Shown: positions 24,692 through 33,193, counted from the stretch's first letter. The stretch is 45,292 bases of DNA from Herpetosiphon giganteus (GCF_016907925.1 NZ_JAFBCZ010000041.1:1-45292), one strand, 5' to 3'. The notes: generated by a model not told the origin, from the letters alone. Numbers and translations: made by a program.

Positions 24692-25741
24692 ATGCAAACA
24701 CCCCAATTAAGCTGGCGTTTTGGGGAACATGCTGAGCAACATTCAACCCTCAGCATGTTCTACCACCATCAAACAAGGCTTTACCCTTTGTATCAGGGTG
24801 AGGCCAATCAGCTCGTGGTTTGGGTTGATGCGGCAGCCTGCTTGCAGCTAAATTTCAAGCAAACGAGCATAATGCCGCATAGGATCAAGCGTTTCGATCA
24901 CTATCTGATATTAGTGCCGCTGCTTGATTGCAGCCCTTGGCAAGCTCAATTTGGGCTGGCAAGCATGACACTCAATGATTATGTTCATTTAAAAGTACCG
25001 CCAATCGTCATTGCAGCAGCCCAATGGACTGAATTATGGCGCAGTTTAGGCCAAACAGACGATTATTTGGCAACGCTTGAGCCAATATCCAGCACCGAAC
25101 TGACATGGTTGTGGTTGCTTGGCAGCCAAATTCCACCAGCCGCGCAATCAAACCAACAATTTGCAAGCTACGCCAAGCATGTCAGCAGCGCAATCGTTGC
25201 CCAAGAACCAGAAACTACGCCATCGATCGGCGAGTTGGTTCAGGCACTTTTAGCAGGCAAGCAGGCCTTTAGCCAAACTTCCACCCAGCTGCAAAACCTT
25301 GATGGACAGCAGATCACTGGTTATTGGCTCGATCAGCAGCAAGTGCATGAATGGAATGCGTTATGGCAAGTCCATAAGCAGCAATTTTTCTTGCTGGCAG
25401 GGCTGGCGATTGCATTATTGAATCCTTATGCAAGCTTGTTGCAAGCCAAAGGCACGCCATTAACTGCTTTGATGATTAATGAGATTGGCCTGCAACGTGC
25501 AGATGCGCTGCATGCCATCGAACTAATTCGGGCAATGCACAAGCCGATTTTGGGCGGCGATGTCTATCGTCAAACCAACCACCAGATTGACCCAACCTAC
25601 GACAACTGGAGCATTGATGCTGGCCTAAGCCACAGCGTGGATGCACAGCACAGTTGGGAGGCAGCTCGCAACTACATCGAGCGCTATTCAAACCCTAAGA
25701 ATGAAACGCTGCTATTTGTGTTTGTGCTTGGCAACAAATAA
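24692..25741 (+). CDS. protein with C-terminal Imm40-like domain
   Basis: 349 residues. The last 100 or so resemble immunity protein 40: LIRAMHKPILGGDVYRQTN with the GGDV motif, then PTYDNWSIDAG, and SWEAARNYIERYSNPKNETL. The first 240 residues are unrecognised and may be a related suppressor module; QLVVWVDAAACLQLNFKQTS is one of its strands. I chose the ATG at 24692 because GAGAGG is 7 bases upstream; a longer frame overlaps the previous gene. ACTATGCTATGCT (24645-24657) about 35 bases upstream is shared with the leader of the gene at 5624. No cognate toxin gene is visible in the window. Confidence 0.55.
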   Translation: MQTPQLSWRFGEHAEQHSTLSMFYHHQTRLYPLYQGEANQLVVWVDAAACLQLNFKQTSIMPHRIKRFDHYLILVPLLDCSPWQAQFGLASMTLNDYVHLKVPPIVIAAAQWTELWRSLGQTDDYLATLEPISSTELTWLWLLGSQIPPAAQSNQQFASYAKHVSSAIVAQEPETTPSIGELVQALLAGKQAFSQTSTQLQNLDGQQITGYWLDQQQVHEWNALWQVHKQQFFLLAGLAIALLNPYASLLQAKGTPLTALMINEIGLQRADALHAIELIRAMHKPILGGDVYRQTNHQIDPTYDNWSIDAGLSHSVDAQHSWEAARNYIERYSNPKNETLLFVFVLGNK

Positions 25742-25762
25742 CAAGCACCTGAGATAGGTATT

Positions 25763-26048
25763 ATGGATAACGAATTAACGCGGCCTGCACTTCCCAAGCC
25801 AATTCCCATTCCGCTACCGCATCAATTCGCTTGAATGCGCAATTACGCGCAGCTTGCTAGAGGCAAGTTTAAGCTATGCACTACCTTTTTTGCTTGCTGA
25901 TCCTGATTATCAAGCCCGCTATCCAAGCAGCATCCTTGATGTTTATCTGTTTGTGGTTGCCGCCAGCGATTTGTTTTGGCGCACCGATAAACTCTTGCAA
26001 ATTATCGATGGCGAAGTCAGTAGCCTTGAAGATTTTGGTTTTTTCTAG
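25763..26048 (+). pseudogene. small frameshifted gene of unknown family
   Basis: An ATG at 25763 starts a frame reading MDNELTRPALP that closes at TGA after 23 codons. One frame over, from about 25795, the sequence reads PFRYRINSLECAITRSLLEA, then PFLLADPDYQARYPSSILDV, YLFVVAASDLFWRT and QIIDGEVSSLEDFGFF up to the stop at 26046. The second part looks protein-like, while the first closes abruptly, so one indel near 25800 is likely. An alternative is a shorter gene starting at TTG or ATG near 25848-25854. It follows the Imm40-like gene by 21 bases and may be a remnant of another immunity gene. Confidence 0.4.
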
Positions 26049-26082
26049 CCAAACCAAGGGTTTACATACGAACAAGCGTGCT

Positions 26083-26112
26083 TTGACAAGCGGTCATGAG
26101 ATCGGCTACACT
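26083..26112 (+). promoter_or_regulatory. promoter of the tyrosine recombinase gene
   Basis: TTGACA (26083-26088) and TACACT (26107-26112) lie 18 bases apart, and transcription would start about 22 bases before the ATG at 26141. Confidence 0.6.
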
Positions 26113-26140
26113 GCATCCATCCGCTACAACGAGGCTGATA

Positions 26141-27271
26141 ATGGATGAATTTGAGTTAATTCCACAGCAGGGCAATAATCCTCTTGCGCCCAATTTCACC
26201 AACGTCATGAAGCAACGCAGTGTTGTCGCCGACCAGATTTCGGCGCAGCATAGTTTCATCGAATATCGCCTGCGCCAACGCCCGCAAACAATTCGCCGCC
26301 ACAATACCGATTTGAAAATTTTTGCCGATTTTCTAGCTAGCATTGGCATTGTGATTCCAGTTGATGAACATGAAGTGCCAATTCTCGCCACCGAGCCAGC
26401 TGCTTGGGCCGAAATGAGCGTTGGCATCGTCACAACCTTTCGCACCTGGATGCTGAATGAAGGCTATGCGCTTGGCTCAGTTAATATTCGGCTTAGCACC
26501 GTGCGGCTCTATTGTCGCTTGGCGCATCAAGCTGGGGTTTTGAGCCTTGAGGCGTGGAGCCGCATCCATACGGTCGAGGGTTATCGCCGCCGCGAAGGCG
26601 ATGGGATCGATGCCCAACGTGAAGCCACCGAAACTCCAACCCGGCTTTCAACCAAAAAAGCTGCGCCTCACATCTTAGATCAAAGTCAAATTCGCGAACT
26701 CAAACGGGCTGCCCGCACCAATCCGCAAAATCGCACGCCTGAGGTTGGCTGGCGCGATTATCTGATCGTCTGTTTGCTGGTCGATTTGGGCATGCGCTGC
26801 GGTGAAGTTGTGGTGCTCAAGTGGGCGCATATCCAAGGCAAAGTTTTGCTGGTGGATCGACCAAAAGTTGATAAAGTGCAAAAACATCGGCTGATTGGCG
26901 ATACCGCCAAAGCCCTGCGCGAATATCAAAAAGTAATTGCTCAACCAGCCAATCCCCAAACCGCGCTCTTGGCGGCGTTTGATCACAAAGGCAATCAAAT
27001 TGGGTTTGGCATTTCTGAGCGGGCAATTCACAAACGCATCGTGCAGCTTGGCAAATTAATTGGCATTAACAACCTTGCGCCGCATGATTTGCGCCATTCG
27101 TGGGCGACCCGCGTAGCCCAAACCAACATTCCGGTGCAAGCTCTACGCGATGCAGGCGGCTGGACCAACCTCAATACGCCCAACCGCTACATTGCCCAAC
27201 AGGCGATTGCCAATGACGGCGTAAGCTTATTGAGCGACGATGGCGCGCTTGACGATGATGATGAAGCCTAA
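26141..27271 (+). CDS. tyrosine recombinase (phage integrase family)
   Basis: 376 residues. An N-terminal SAM-like core-binding domain (about 35-150; RQRPQTIRRHNTDLKIFADF) precedes the catalytic domain (about 195-355). The visible catalytic residues are R219 in LGMRCGEVV, H315 and R318 in HDLRHSWATR, W341 in the His/Trp position (GGWTNLN) and nucleophile Y350 (NRYIAQQ). The enzyme should exchange DNA strands at paired sites. The tail DDGALDDDDEA is acidic. GAGG precedes the ATG at 26141; a longer frame adds 15 residues upstream of the mapped promoter. No matching att repeats or phage genes are seen. It borders the accessory genes on its left. Confidence 0.88.
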   Translation: MDEFELIPQQGNNPLAPNFTNVMKQRSVVADQISAQHSFIEYRLRQRPQTIRRHNTDLKIFADFLASIGIVIPVDEHEVPILATEPAAWAEMSVGIVTTFRTWMLNEGYALGSVNIRLSTVRLYCRLAHQAGVLSLEAWSRIHTVEGYRRREGDGIDAQREATETPTRLSTKKAAPHILDQSQIRELKRAARTNPQNRTPEVGWRDYLIVCLLVDLGMRCGEVVVLKWAHIQGKVLLVDRPKVDKVQKHRLIGDTAKALREYQKVIAQPANPQTALLAAFDHKGNQIGFGISERAIHKRIVQLGKLIGINNLAPHDLRHSWATRVAQTNIPVQALRDAGGWTNLNTPNRYIAQQAIANDGVSLLSDDGALDDDDEA

Positions 27272-27278
27272 TTGCCAC

Positions 27279-27306
27279 TTGCAGCTTTACCTGTTTGGGT
27301 TATGAT
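27279..27306 (+). promoter_or_regulatory. promoter of the maf operon
   Basis: TTGCAG (27279-27284) and TATGAT (27301-27306) lie 16 bases apart, 7 bases downstream of the integrase stop. The start of transcription near 27313 excludes the TTG at 27295 as the maf start codon. Confidence 0.5.
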
Positions 27307-27345
27307 GAACAGCAATTGAGTTTGGCTTGTGGAGTACCATTCAGC

Positions 27346-28035
27346 GTGGATAGCTTAATTCTGGCCTCGGCCTCACCACGACGGCATGATTTGTTAAGTA
27401 GTTTGGGCCTGTCGTTTATAATTGAGGCAAATGATGGGGAAGAGCGCCAAGATCAGGTTCCTCCGGCGATTGTGGAGCAACTTCCAGCCTTCGATTTAGG
27501 CCTCGCCAGTCACCCAACCTTGTTAGCGTGGCGTAAAGCCCAAGCCGCCCGCGAAACGAATCAGCAAGCAGTGATTCTTGCAGCTGATACAATTGTGGTG
27601 ATTGATCGGATGATCTTGGGCAAGCCACGTGATCCGGCTCATGCTTATGAATTGCTGCGCCGCCTTGCCGGACGTTGGCATACTGTTTATACCGGAGTTG
27701 TGGTGCTACCCGCCGCCTCCGAACAGCCGTTATGTGAATTGGTCGTCGCCCAGGTACATTTAGCGCCGCTCAGCGATGCTGAGATTTGGGACTACATCGC
27801 AACTGGCGAGCCAATGGATAAAGCTGGTGCTTATGGAGTCCAAGGCATTGGCGGACGGCTGGTCGAAGAGGTTCAAGGCAGTTTTACAACCGTTGTTGGG
27901 CTACCGCTTCCAACGACCGCCAGTTTGTTGAGCCAAGCGGGAATTGCAATTCCCTATAGCGTTGAGCAAGCATGGCAGCGTTGGCGTGCTACATTAGCAA
28001 AGGAACCACTATGTATGCAACAGTCAAAGTGCTGA
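27346..28035 (+). CDS. maf: Maf-family nucleotide pyrophosphatase
   Basis: 229 residues. LILASASPRRHDLLSSLGL near the N-terminus is the Maf signature, then LAADTIVVIDRMILGKPRD and GRWHTVYTGVVVLP (active site), and GEPMDKAGAYGVQGIGG (substrate recognition). Maf enzymes hydrolyse nucleoside triphosphates, often dTTP/UTP or modified ones, to monophosphates. The GTG at 27346 fits the family N-terminus and lies downstream of the mapped promoter, with GGAG 11 bases upstream. The 3' end overlaps the response regulator gene by 25 bases. An added C-terminal extension ends in LCMQQSKC. Confidence 0.88.
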   Translation: MDSLILASASPRRHDLLSSLGLSFIIEANDGEERQDQVPPAIVEQLPAFDLGLASHPTLLAWRKAQAARETNQQAVILAADTIVVIDRMILGKPRDPAHAYELLRRLAGRWHTVYTGVVVLPAASEQPLCELVVAQVHLAPLSDAEIWDYIATGEPMDKAGAYGVQGIGGRLVEEVQGSFTTVVGLPLPTTASLLSQAGIAIPYSVEQAWQRWRATLAKEPLCMQQSKC

Positions 28036-28778
28036 TGGTCGATGATCACCCGTTGTTCCGCCAAGGGGTGCGCTGGGCGCTGTCAAGCGAACGCGATATT
28101 AAGATCATTGGCGAGGGTTCTAGTGCCGAAGAAGGCTTGGTCTTAATTTCTGAGCATGAGCCAGATGTAGTGCTAACCGATTTGAACTTACCCAACATGG
28201 ATGGCTTGGAATTTACCCGCACCATTCGCCGCCAATACCCGAATATTGGCGTGGTGATGTTGAGCGTTTATGAAAGCGATGAGCATGCCTTCAATGCCTT
28301 GCGCGCCGGAGCCGCCGCCTATTATTCCAAGGAAATTAGCCCCAAAACCTTGGCAACGGTCTTGCGACGAGTGGCGCGTGGCGAATATGTGATTAACGAT
28401 GTGATGTTTGAAGATCCACGGGTTGCTGATCGGATTTTGACTCAGTTCCGTGGTTTGCAAACGGGCATTGTGGCCGAGCCAGACCTTGATATTAGCTTAT
28501 TCTCACCGTTGAGCGACCGAGAAATTGAGGTTTTGGAGCATATTGCCAGCGGCGCAACCAACAAAGATATTGCCGATGCGCTCAAAATTAGCACCCAAAC
28601 CGTCAAAAACCATATTTCATCGATTTTGCGCAAGCTTTCGTTGAATGATCGAACGCAAGCGGTGTTGTATGCGCTGCGCCGAGGCTGGATCGAAACCCCA
28701 GCAACCTTGTTGGAAAGCATTGAACGCCGTGGCTCGCAGGCACTGAATTTTAATAATGCAGATGATGACGACGAATGA
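28011..28778 (+). CDS. NarL/FixJ-type response regulator
   Basis: 255 residues. The receiver domain (1-120) has VDDHPLFRQGVRWALSSERD with acidic D11-D12, phospho-acceptor D57 in LTDLNLPNMDG, and the conserved lysine in YYSKE (about 107). The LuxR-type helix-turn-helix lies at about 165-225: LSDREIEVLEHIASGATNKD, then IADALKISTQTVKNHISSIL. The tail is acidic (NNADDDDE). The start at 28011 has AAAGGA upstream and overlaps maf; no histidine kinase is adjacent, so its partner is elsewhere. ATGA couples it to the lipid kinase gene. Confidence 0.92.
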   Translation: MYATVKVLMVDDHPLFRQGVRWALSSERDIKIIGEGSSAEEGLVLISEHEPDVVLTDLNLPNMDGLEFTRTIRRQYPNIGVVMLSVYESDEHAFNALRAGAAAYYSKEISPKTLATVLRRVARGEYVINDVMFEDPRVADRILTQFRGLQTGIVAEPDLDISLFSPLSDREIEVLEHIASGATNKDIADALKISTQTVKNHISSILRKLSLNDRTQAVLYALRRGWIETPATLLESIERRGSQALNFNNADDDDE

Positions 28779-29668
28779 AACGAGTAACAGTCATTCTTAA
28801 TCCAATGGCAGGCAATGCCCATCAACGTCGTGCAATTGCCAAAGGTATCACCGAATGGCGCAGTAACCAAGGTTGGCAAGTTCGGCTGCGCGAAACCCGT
28901 CGCGCAGGCGATGCAACCACATTTGCCCGCGAAGAAGCCAAACGCAACGATCTCATTGTGGCGGCTGGTGGCGATGGAACGATCAACGAGGTCATGAATG
29001 GCCTCGTTGGCACCGATACCGCTTTGGGAGCGCTGCCAGTTGGCACGGGCAACGTCTGGGTGCGCGAATTGCATCAATCGCTCAATCCGTTGCATGCAGC
29101 CCGTCAATTAGCCGATGGCCATGTCGAACTGGTTGATGTTGGCCAAGCCAATGAGCGTTATTTTTTGCTGATGGCTGGGATTGGCCTCGATGCGGCGATT
29201 ACCCGCGAAGTACGTTCTGCTGATAAAAAACGCTTAGGCCGCTTGGCCTATGTGATCAAAAGTTTGCCAGTGCTTTGGCGCTTACGCGGCACCCGCACCC
29301 GCATCAGCCTTGATGGTGAGCCACTCAAGGGCAATGCGCTGTTTGTGCTGATTAGCAATTCACGGCTGTATGGCGGCGTACTCAACATTGCCTATCGGGC
29401 AGCCATGCGCGATGGAATGCTTGATGTTTGTACGATGATGGGCGATAGTGCCCTCGATGCCCCCAAATTGCTTGCGGGAATTTTGTTCCGCGGCTATGGG
29501 ATGATCCAAGGCTTAGAATATCGCCAAGCTCGTGAGATCGAGATTGCGTGCTCCAAGCCTTTGCCAATTCAAGTCGATGGTGATGCAATTGGCACCACTC
29601 CCATGACCTTTCGGGTCGTTCCGCAAGCGCTACGCGTGCTTTTACCGCGTACCACTGAAATCAACTAA
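28775..29668 (+). CDS. YegS/DagK-type lipid kinase
   Basis: 297 residues of the diacylglycerol kinase catalytic family: VILNPMAGNA, the nucleotide-binding GGDGT (65-69), PVGTGNVWVRELH, and a C-terminal domain with DVGQANERYFLLMAGIGLDA, SRLYGGVLNIA and IQVDGDAIG. These enzymes phosphorylate diacylglycerol, sphingosine-like bases or phosphatidylglycerol at the membrane; the substrate cannot be assigned. The first codon overlaps the regulator stop (ATGA), so expression is coupled. Confidence 0.9.
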   Translation: MKRVTVILNPMAGNAHQRRAIAKGITEWRSNQGWQVRLRETRRAGDATTFAREEAKRNDLIVAAGGDGTINEVMNGLVGTDTALGALPVGTGNVWVRELHQSLNPLHAARQLADGHVELVDVGQANERYFLLMAGIGLDAAITREVRSADKKRLGRLAYVIKSLPVLWRLRGTRTRISLDGEPLKGNALFVLISNSRLYGGVLNIAYRAAMRDGMLDVCTMMGDSALDAPKLLAGILFRGYGMIQGLEYRQAREIEIACSKPLPIQVDGDAIGTTPMTFRVVPQALRVLLPRTTEIN

Positions 29669-29688
29669 CCCTGTAGATGAGGTTCTGT

Positions 29689-30819
29689 GTGAGACGTTCG
29701 TTCTATTTGCTGATCGTGCTTTGTTTGTTGGCCGCCTGTAGTGAAGCAGGCTCAGCCCTGCCAACCATGGAGGCCCTCCCCACCACTGAAGCTCAACCAG
29801 CAGTCGATGAAACCCAAGCTACCCAAATTGTGGTCGAAAACCAAAGCAATGTTCCCGGCAAATTGCTCTTCGTGCGGGTCGAAAATGGCTCAGGCGATAT
29901 TTGGGTCCACGAAGGCACCGAGGCTCGGCGCATCACCACATCACACAAAAAATATCAGCCAAGTTGGTCGCCAGATGGCAGCCAAATTGCCTACATTCAA
30001 CGCGAAGAAAGCTTCGCCGATATTTGGGTGATGAATGCCAATGGCTCCAACAAACAGCAGGTAACCAATAACGAACCAGCGGGAATTCCAGCCCGTTCCG
30101 AGGATCACGTCCAAAGCATTCGCTGGGCCTTCTACCCGCGTTGGTCGCCAGATGGCCAGTTTCTTAGCTATGTCTCGCAGGCCCAAACTCCACGTAGCGT
30201 CGGCGGCGATTCGTACCAAGAGTATCCGCTTTCGCTCTATATTTATGGTACGCGCCGCATTGGCAGTGGCGATTTTCCAACTGCCAGCTTTCAACGCTTT
30301 GTCCAAGCAGATACCGATTTGAGCCACCCAACCTGGTCTGCCGATGGTTCGATGATTGTCTACAGTCAGGCCGAGCGTTGTTTTGGCTGCGAAGTGGCCG
30401 ACATTCAACTTGGCTATGCGGTGCTTGATCTCCCAGGTGGCAATGACGAGTACGGCGTACTGCAAGGGCCAAACGACGATACATTTAAAGGTGCGCTTGA
30501 CCCAGCGTTCTCGCCTGATGGCAGATGGTTGGCCTTCACCAAGAGCGAAAATGGCTATAGCGATATTTTTATTGTGCCCGCTCCCGATGCGACTGGCAAA
30601 GTTAGCAGTGCGCCGATTAAACTCACCAGCACTGGCCGTTCGCGCCAAGCTACATGGTCGCCTGATGGCAGTAAATTGGCCTTTTTCACGATCAACGATC
30701 AGGTAACCCTTTCGATTGCCGATCTCTCGATTCAAGGCAATACGCCTAGCCTCGGCCAGCCAGTCGATATTCGGCGCGACCTGTTTGATGTCGATTCAGG
30801 GATGGCATGGGCTAAATAA
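29689..30819 (+). CDS. beta-propeller lipoprotein (TolB/PD40-like)
   Basis: 376 residues. The GTG at 29689 has GAGG upstream and gives a lipoprotein signal (FYLLIVLCLLAAC, C17); an ATG four codons earlier has no ribosome site. A Thr/Pro/Ala spacer follows, then a propeller of WD40-like PD40 repeats marked by SWSPDGSQIAYI, RWSPDGQFLSYV, TWSADGSMIVYS, AFSPDGRWLAFT and TWSPDGSKLAFF. It would be anchored outside the membrane and is probably a binding or scaffolding module; no enzyme motif is seen. It lies 20 bases after the lipid kinase gene and 29 bases before the acyl-CoA dehydrogenase gene. Confidence 0.85.
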   Translation: MRRSFYLLIVLCLLAACSEAGSALPTMEALPTTEAQPAVDETQATQIVVENQSNVPGKLLFVRVENGSGDIWVHEGTEARRITTSHKKYQPSWSPDGSQIAYIQREESFADIWVMNANGSNKQQVTNNEPAGIPARSEDHVQSIRWAFYPRWSPDGQFLSYVSQAQTPRSVGGDSYQEYPLSLYIYGTRRIGSGDFPTASFQRFVQADTDLSHPTWSADGSMIVYSQAERCFGCEVADIQLGYAVLDLPGGNDEYGVLQGPNDDTFKGALDPAFSPDGRWLAFTKSENGYSDIFIVPAPDATGKVSSAPIKLTSTGRSRQATWSPDGSKLAFFTINDQVTLSIADLSIQGNTPSLGQPVDIRRDLFDVDSGMAWAK

Positions 30820-30848
30820 GGCCCATCCACCAAGGAGCAACGAAGCCC

Positions 30849-32066
30849 ATGGATTTTGCGATTCCCAGCCAAATTGCCGCAATGCGTGAGCAAATTAGCC
30901 AATTTTTGGTTGAAAAGGTCTATCCCAACGAGCAAGCATGGTTCGATTACGACGAAAAAGCCTATCCTGCTTGCTCAGAAGACCACCCTGAGATTCGGCA
31001 ATTGCAAGCAGAGGTCAAAGAATTAGGCTTGTGGGCGGGCCATCTGCCACGCGAGGCTGGCGGCATGGGCTTATCGATTATGGAATATGGGCTGCTCAAC
31101 GAAATTATCGGGCGCTCGTATTTTGCGCCGCGCATTTTTGGCTCGAACGCCCCCGATAGTGGCAATGCCGAAATTCTTTGGCACTATGGCACGCCAGCCC
31201 AGCACGAACAATTTTTCTGGCCCTTGCAGCAAGCAGCAGTCCGCTCGTTTTTCAGCATGACCGAGCCTGAGGTCAGCGGAGCCGACCCAACTTTGCTCGA
31301 AACCAGCGCCGAACTGATCGATGATCACTGGGTGATCAACGGGCGCAAATGGTATAGCACCAATGCCAATGGCGCTGGCTTTGGCATCGTTATGGCCAAA
31401 ACCGATCCCGATGCGCCAACCCATTTGCGCTATAGCCAAATTATTGTGCCTGCCGATACGCCAGGCTTGACCTTGGTGCGGCCAATCTCGGTGATGGGCC
31501 ATACGACTGGCGGCGGCCATTGGGAAATTGAATATACCAATGTGCGTGTGCCTGCCGAAAACCTGCTTGGCAAGCGCGGGTCGGGCTTTGCAATTGCCCA
31601 AACTCGCCTCGGCCCAGGCCGCATTCACCATTGTATGCGCTGGCTTGGCCAAGCCCAACGCGCCTTCGATTTGATGTGCGAGTATAGCACCAAGCGGGTG
31701 GCATTTGGCGGGCCGTTGGCCGATAAGCAAATAGTGCAACATTGGATTGCCGAAAGTGCTGCTGAAATTCAAGCAGCGCGCTTGAGTGTGCTCCACGCCG
31801 CATGGCAAATTGATCAAGCAGGGGCCAAATCAGCCAGAATTGACATCTCACTGATTAAATTTAGCGTTGCGGCAATGCTCATGAATGTGCTTGATCGGGC
31901 GATTCAAGTTCATGGCGGTTTAGGGGTTTCCGACGATACGCCGCTGGCCTTTATGTGGCGACAAGGCCGAGCATCGCGCATTTACGATGGGCCAGATGAA
32001 GTGCACAAAATGGTTGTCGCCCGTGAAATCTTAAAACGCTATGGCTATCCTGAGCGCAACGTCTAA
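30849..32066 (+). CDS. acyl-CoA dehydrogenase, ACAD10/11 type
   Basis: 405 residues, an FAD flavoprotein with the ACAD fold: FFSMTEPEVSGADPTLLETS (flavin and substrate region), VINGRKWYSTNA, then GRIHHCMRWLGQAQRAFDLM and VHGGLGVSDDTPLAFMWRQG. The end reads RIYDGPDEVHKMVVAREIL, the DGPDEVH form of ACAD10/11, in place of the usual catalytic-Glu region. AAGGAG precedes the start. It is followed 27 bases later by an APH-type kinase, the same pairing as LvaC/LvaA in bacterial levulinate breakdown and as the two domains of mammalian ACAD10/11. This suggests action on phosphorylated 4-hydroxyacyl-CoA. Confidence 0.9.
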   Translation: MDFAIPSQIAAMREQISQFLVEKVYPNEQAWFDYDEKAYPACSEDHPEIRQLQAEVKELGLWAGHLPREAGGMGLSIMEYGLLNEIIGRSYFAPRIFGSNAPDSGNAEILWHYGTPAQHEQFFWPLQQAAVRSFFSMTEPEVSGADPTLLETSAELIDDHWVINGRKWYSTNANGAGFGIVMAKTDPDAPTHLRYSQIIVPADTPGLTLVRPISVMGHTTGGGHWEIEYTNVRVPAENLLGKRGSGFAIAQTRLGPGRIHHCMRWLGQAQRAFDLMCEYSTKRVAFGGPLADKQIVQHWIAESAAEIQAARLSVLHAAWQIDQAGAKSARIDISLIKFSVAAMLMNVLDRAIQVHGGLGVSDDTPLAFMWRQGRASRIYDGPDEVHKMVVAREILKRYGYPERNV

Positions 32067-32093
32067 GTCTGTAGTCTTCCGAGGTACAACCCC

Positions 32094-33128
32094 ATGGATA
32101 CGATTCAAGTTCGGCCTGATGAACAGCTCAATGAATCAGCCTTGGCCGATTATTTATACGATAAGTTGCCTGGTGCCAGCCAAGCGTTAACCGTGCGCCA
32201 GTTTGGTGGCGGCGCTGCGAATTTGACCTATCTGCTTGATTATGGTCATTATGAATATGTGCTGCGTCGCCCGCCACTTGGCCCAGTTGCCCCGTCGGCT
32301 CACGATATGGGCCGCGAATATCGGGTCTTATCGCAATTGCACCCGGCCTTTGCGCAGGCTCCGCAAACTTTTTTATTCTGCAACGAACCTGAAATTATTG
32401 GCGCGCCATTTTTTATTATGGAACGTCGCCATGGCACGGTTGTGCGGCGCGAATTGCCGCTCCAATTCAATACGCCCGAGGCTCCACGGGCGCTCAGTTT
32501 GGCGCTCGTCGATACGCTGGCCGATTTGCACGCCGTCGATTATGCAGCCATCGGCTTAGGCCACATCGGCAAGCCCGATGGCTTCATCTTACGTCAAGTT
32601 GTTGGTTGGTATGAGCGTTGGAACAACGCCAAGTCCGATGATCTGCCAGCAATGGAAAATGTTTATGCCTGGCTGTGCGAGCAGCAACCGCCAGCCTCAA
32701 GCCCAACCCTCGTTCACAACGATTACAAGCTTGATAATGTAATGTTTCGCCAAAACGATCCTAGCCAATTAATTGCTGTTTTTGATTGGGATATGTGTAC
32801 GTTGGGCGAGCCATTGGCCGATTTGGGCACGTTGCTTTGCTACTGGAGCCAGCCCGATGATCCGCCAGCCTTGCAAGCAGTCGCCATGATGCCAACCGAC
32901 GAGCGTTTTGCCAGCCGCGCTGAACTTATTGCGCGCTATGCTGAGCGCTCAGGCCGCGATGTCAGCCATATTCGCTATTATCATGTACTTGGGTTATATC
33001 GTTTGGTTGTCATTTTGGCCCAAATTTATGCGCGCTATCAACGCGGCCAAACCAAGGATGCCCGCTTTGCCCAATTTGGCGCAGTTATTCCAATTATGGC
33101 CCAAGCTGCCGCCGATCTCACCAAATAA
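32094..33128 (+). CDS. APH-type phosphotransferase, ACAD10/11-kinase-like
   Basis: 344 residues of the aminoglycoside phosphotransferase fold: VRQFGGGAANLTYLLDYGHY (glycine-rich loop), YVLRRPPLGPVAPSAHDMGR with the nucleotide-binding lysine position replaced by an arginine pair, and catalytic LVHNDYKLDNVMF. The metal-binding DWDMCTLGEPLADLG closes the active site. This motif set is typical of the kinase domain of ACAD10/11 and of LvaA, which phosphorylates 4-hydroxyvaleryl-CoA. It is therefore more likely a 4-hydroxyacyl-CoA kinase than an antibiotic resistance enzyme. GAGG precedes the ATG, and it is last in the plus-strand run before a hairpin. Confidence 0.85.
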   Translation: MDTIQVRPDEQLNESALADYLYDKLPGASQALTVRQFGGGAANLTYLLDYGHYEYVLRRPPLGPVAPSAHDMGREYRVLSQLHPAFAQAPQTFLFCNEPEIIGAPFFIMERRHGTVVRRELPLQFNTPEAPRALSLALVDTLADLHAVDYAAIGLGHIGKPDGFILRQVVGWYERWNNAKSDDLPAMENVYAWLCEQQPPASSPTLVHNDYKLDNVMFRQNDPSQLIAVFDWDMCTLGEPLADLGTLLCYWSQPDDPPALQAVAMMPTDERFASRAELIARYAERSGRDVSHIRYYHVLGLYRLVVILAQIYARYQRGQTKDARFAQFGAVIPIMAQAAADLTK

Positions 33129-33146
33129 AGAGCACTTAATTAAGCA

Positions 33147-33189
33147 GCACAGAGCCTACTTCTGCTTTCGTAAGAAGCAGGCTCTGTGC
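33147..33189. terminator. long hairpin between converging genes
   Basis: GCACAGAGCCT (33147-33157) pairs perfectly with AGGCTCTGTGC (33179-33189), and inside it CTTCT pairs with AGAAG. It lies between the stop codons of the kinase gene (33128) and the STAND regulator (33194). There is no clear T-run on either side, so termination is likely but not certain. Confidence 0.6.
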
Positions 33190-33193
33190 GCGA

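Noticed and set aside
26049-27271. Prophage or integrative element around the tyrosine recombinase
   Set aside because: No att-like repeats, tRNA end or other phage genes are seen on either side.
28442-29107. Long minus-strand open frame of 221 codons
   Set aside because: It lies antisense to the response regulator and lipid kinase genes, whose motifs are complete; no ribosome site or family.
29941-30735. Minus-strand open frame of 264 codons in the beta-propeller gene
   Set aside because: Repeats in the propeller keep the opposite strand open; the plus-strand protein has a lipoprotein signal and PD40 repeats.
32094-33128. Aminoglycoside resistance gene
   Set aside because: The fold fits, but the motif details and the ACAD neighbour match the acyl-CoA kinase branch, not resistance enzymes.
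33147-33189. Small regulatory RNA
   Set aside because: The hairpin sits exactly between two converging stop codons with no promoter; a terminator is the simpler reading.
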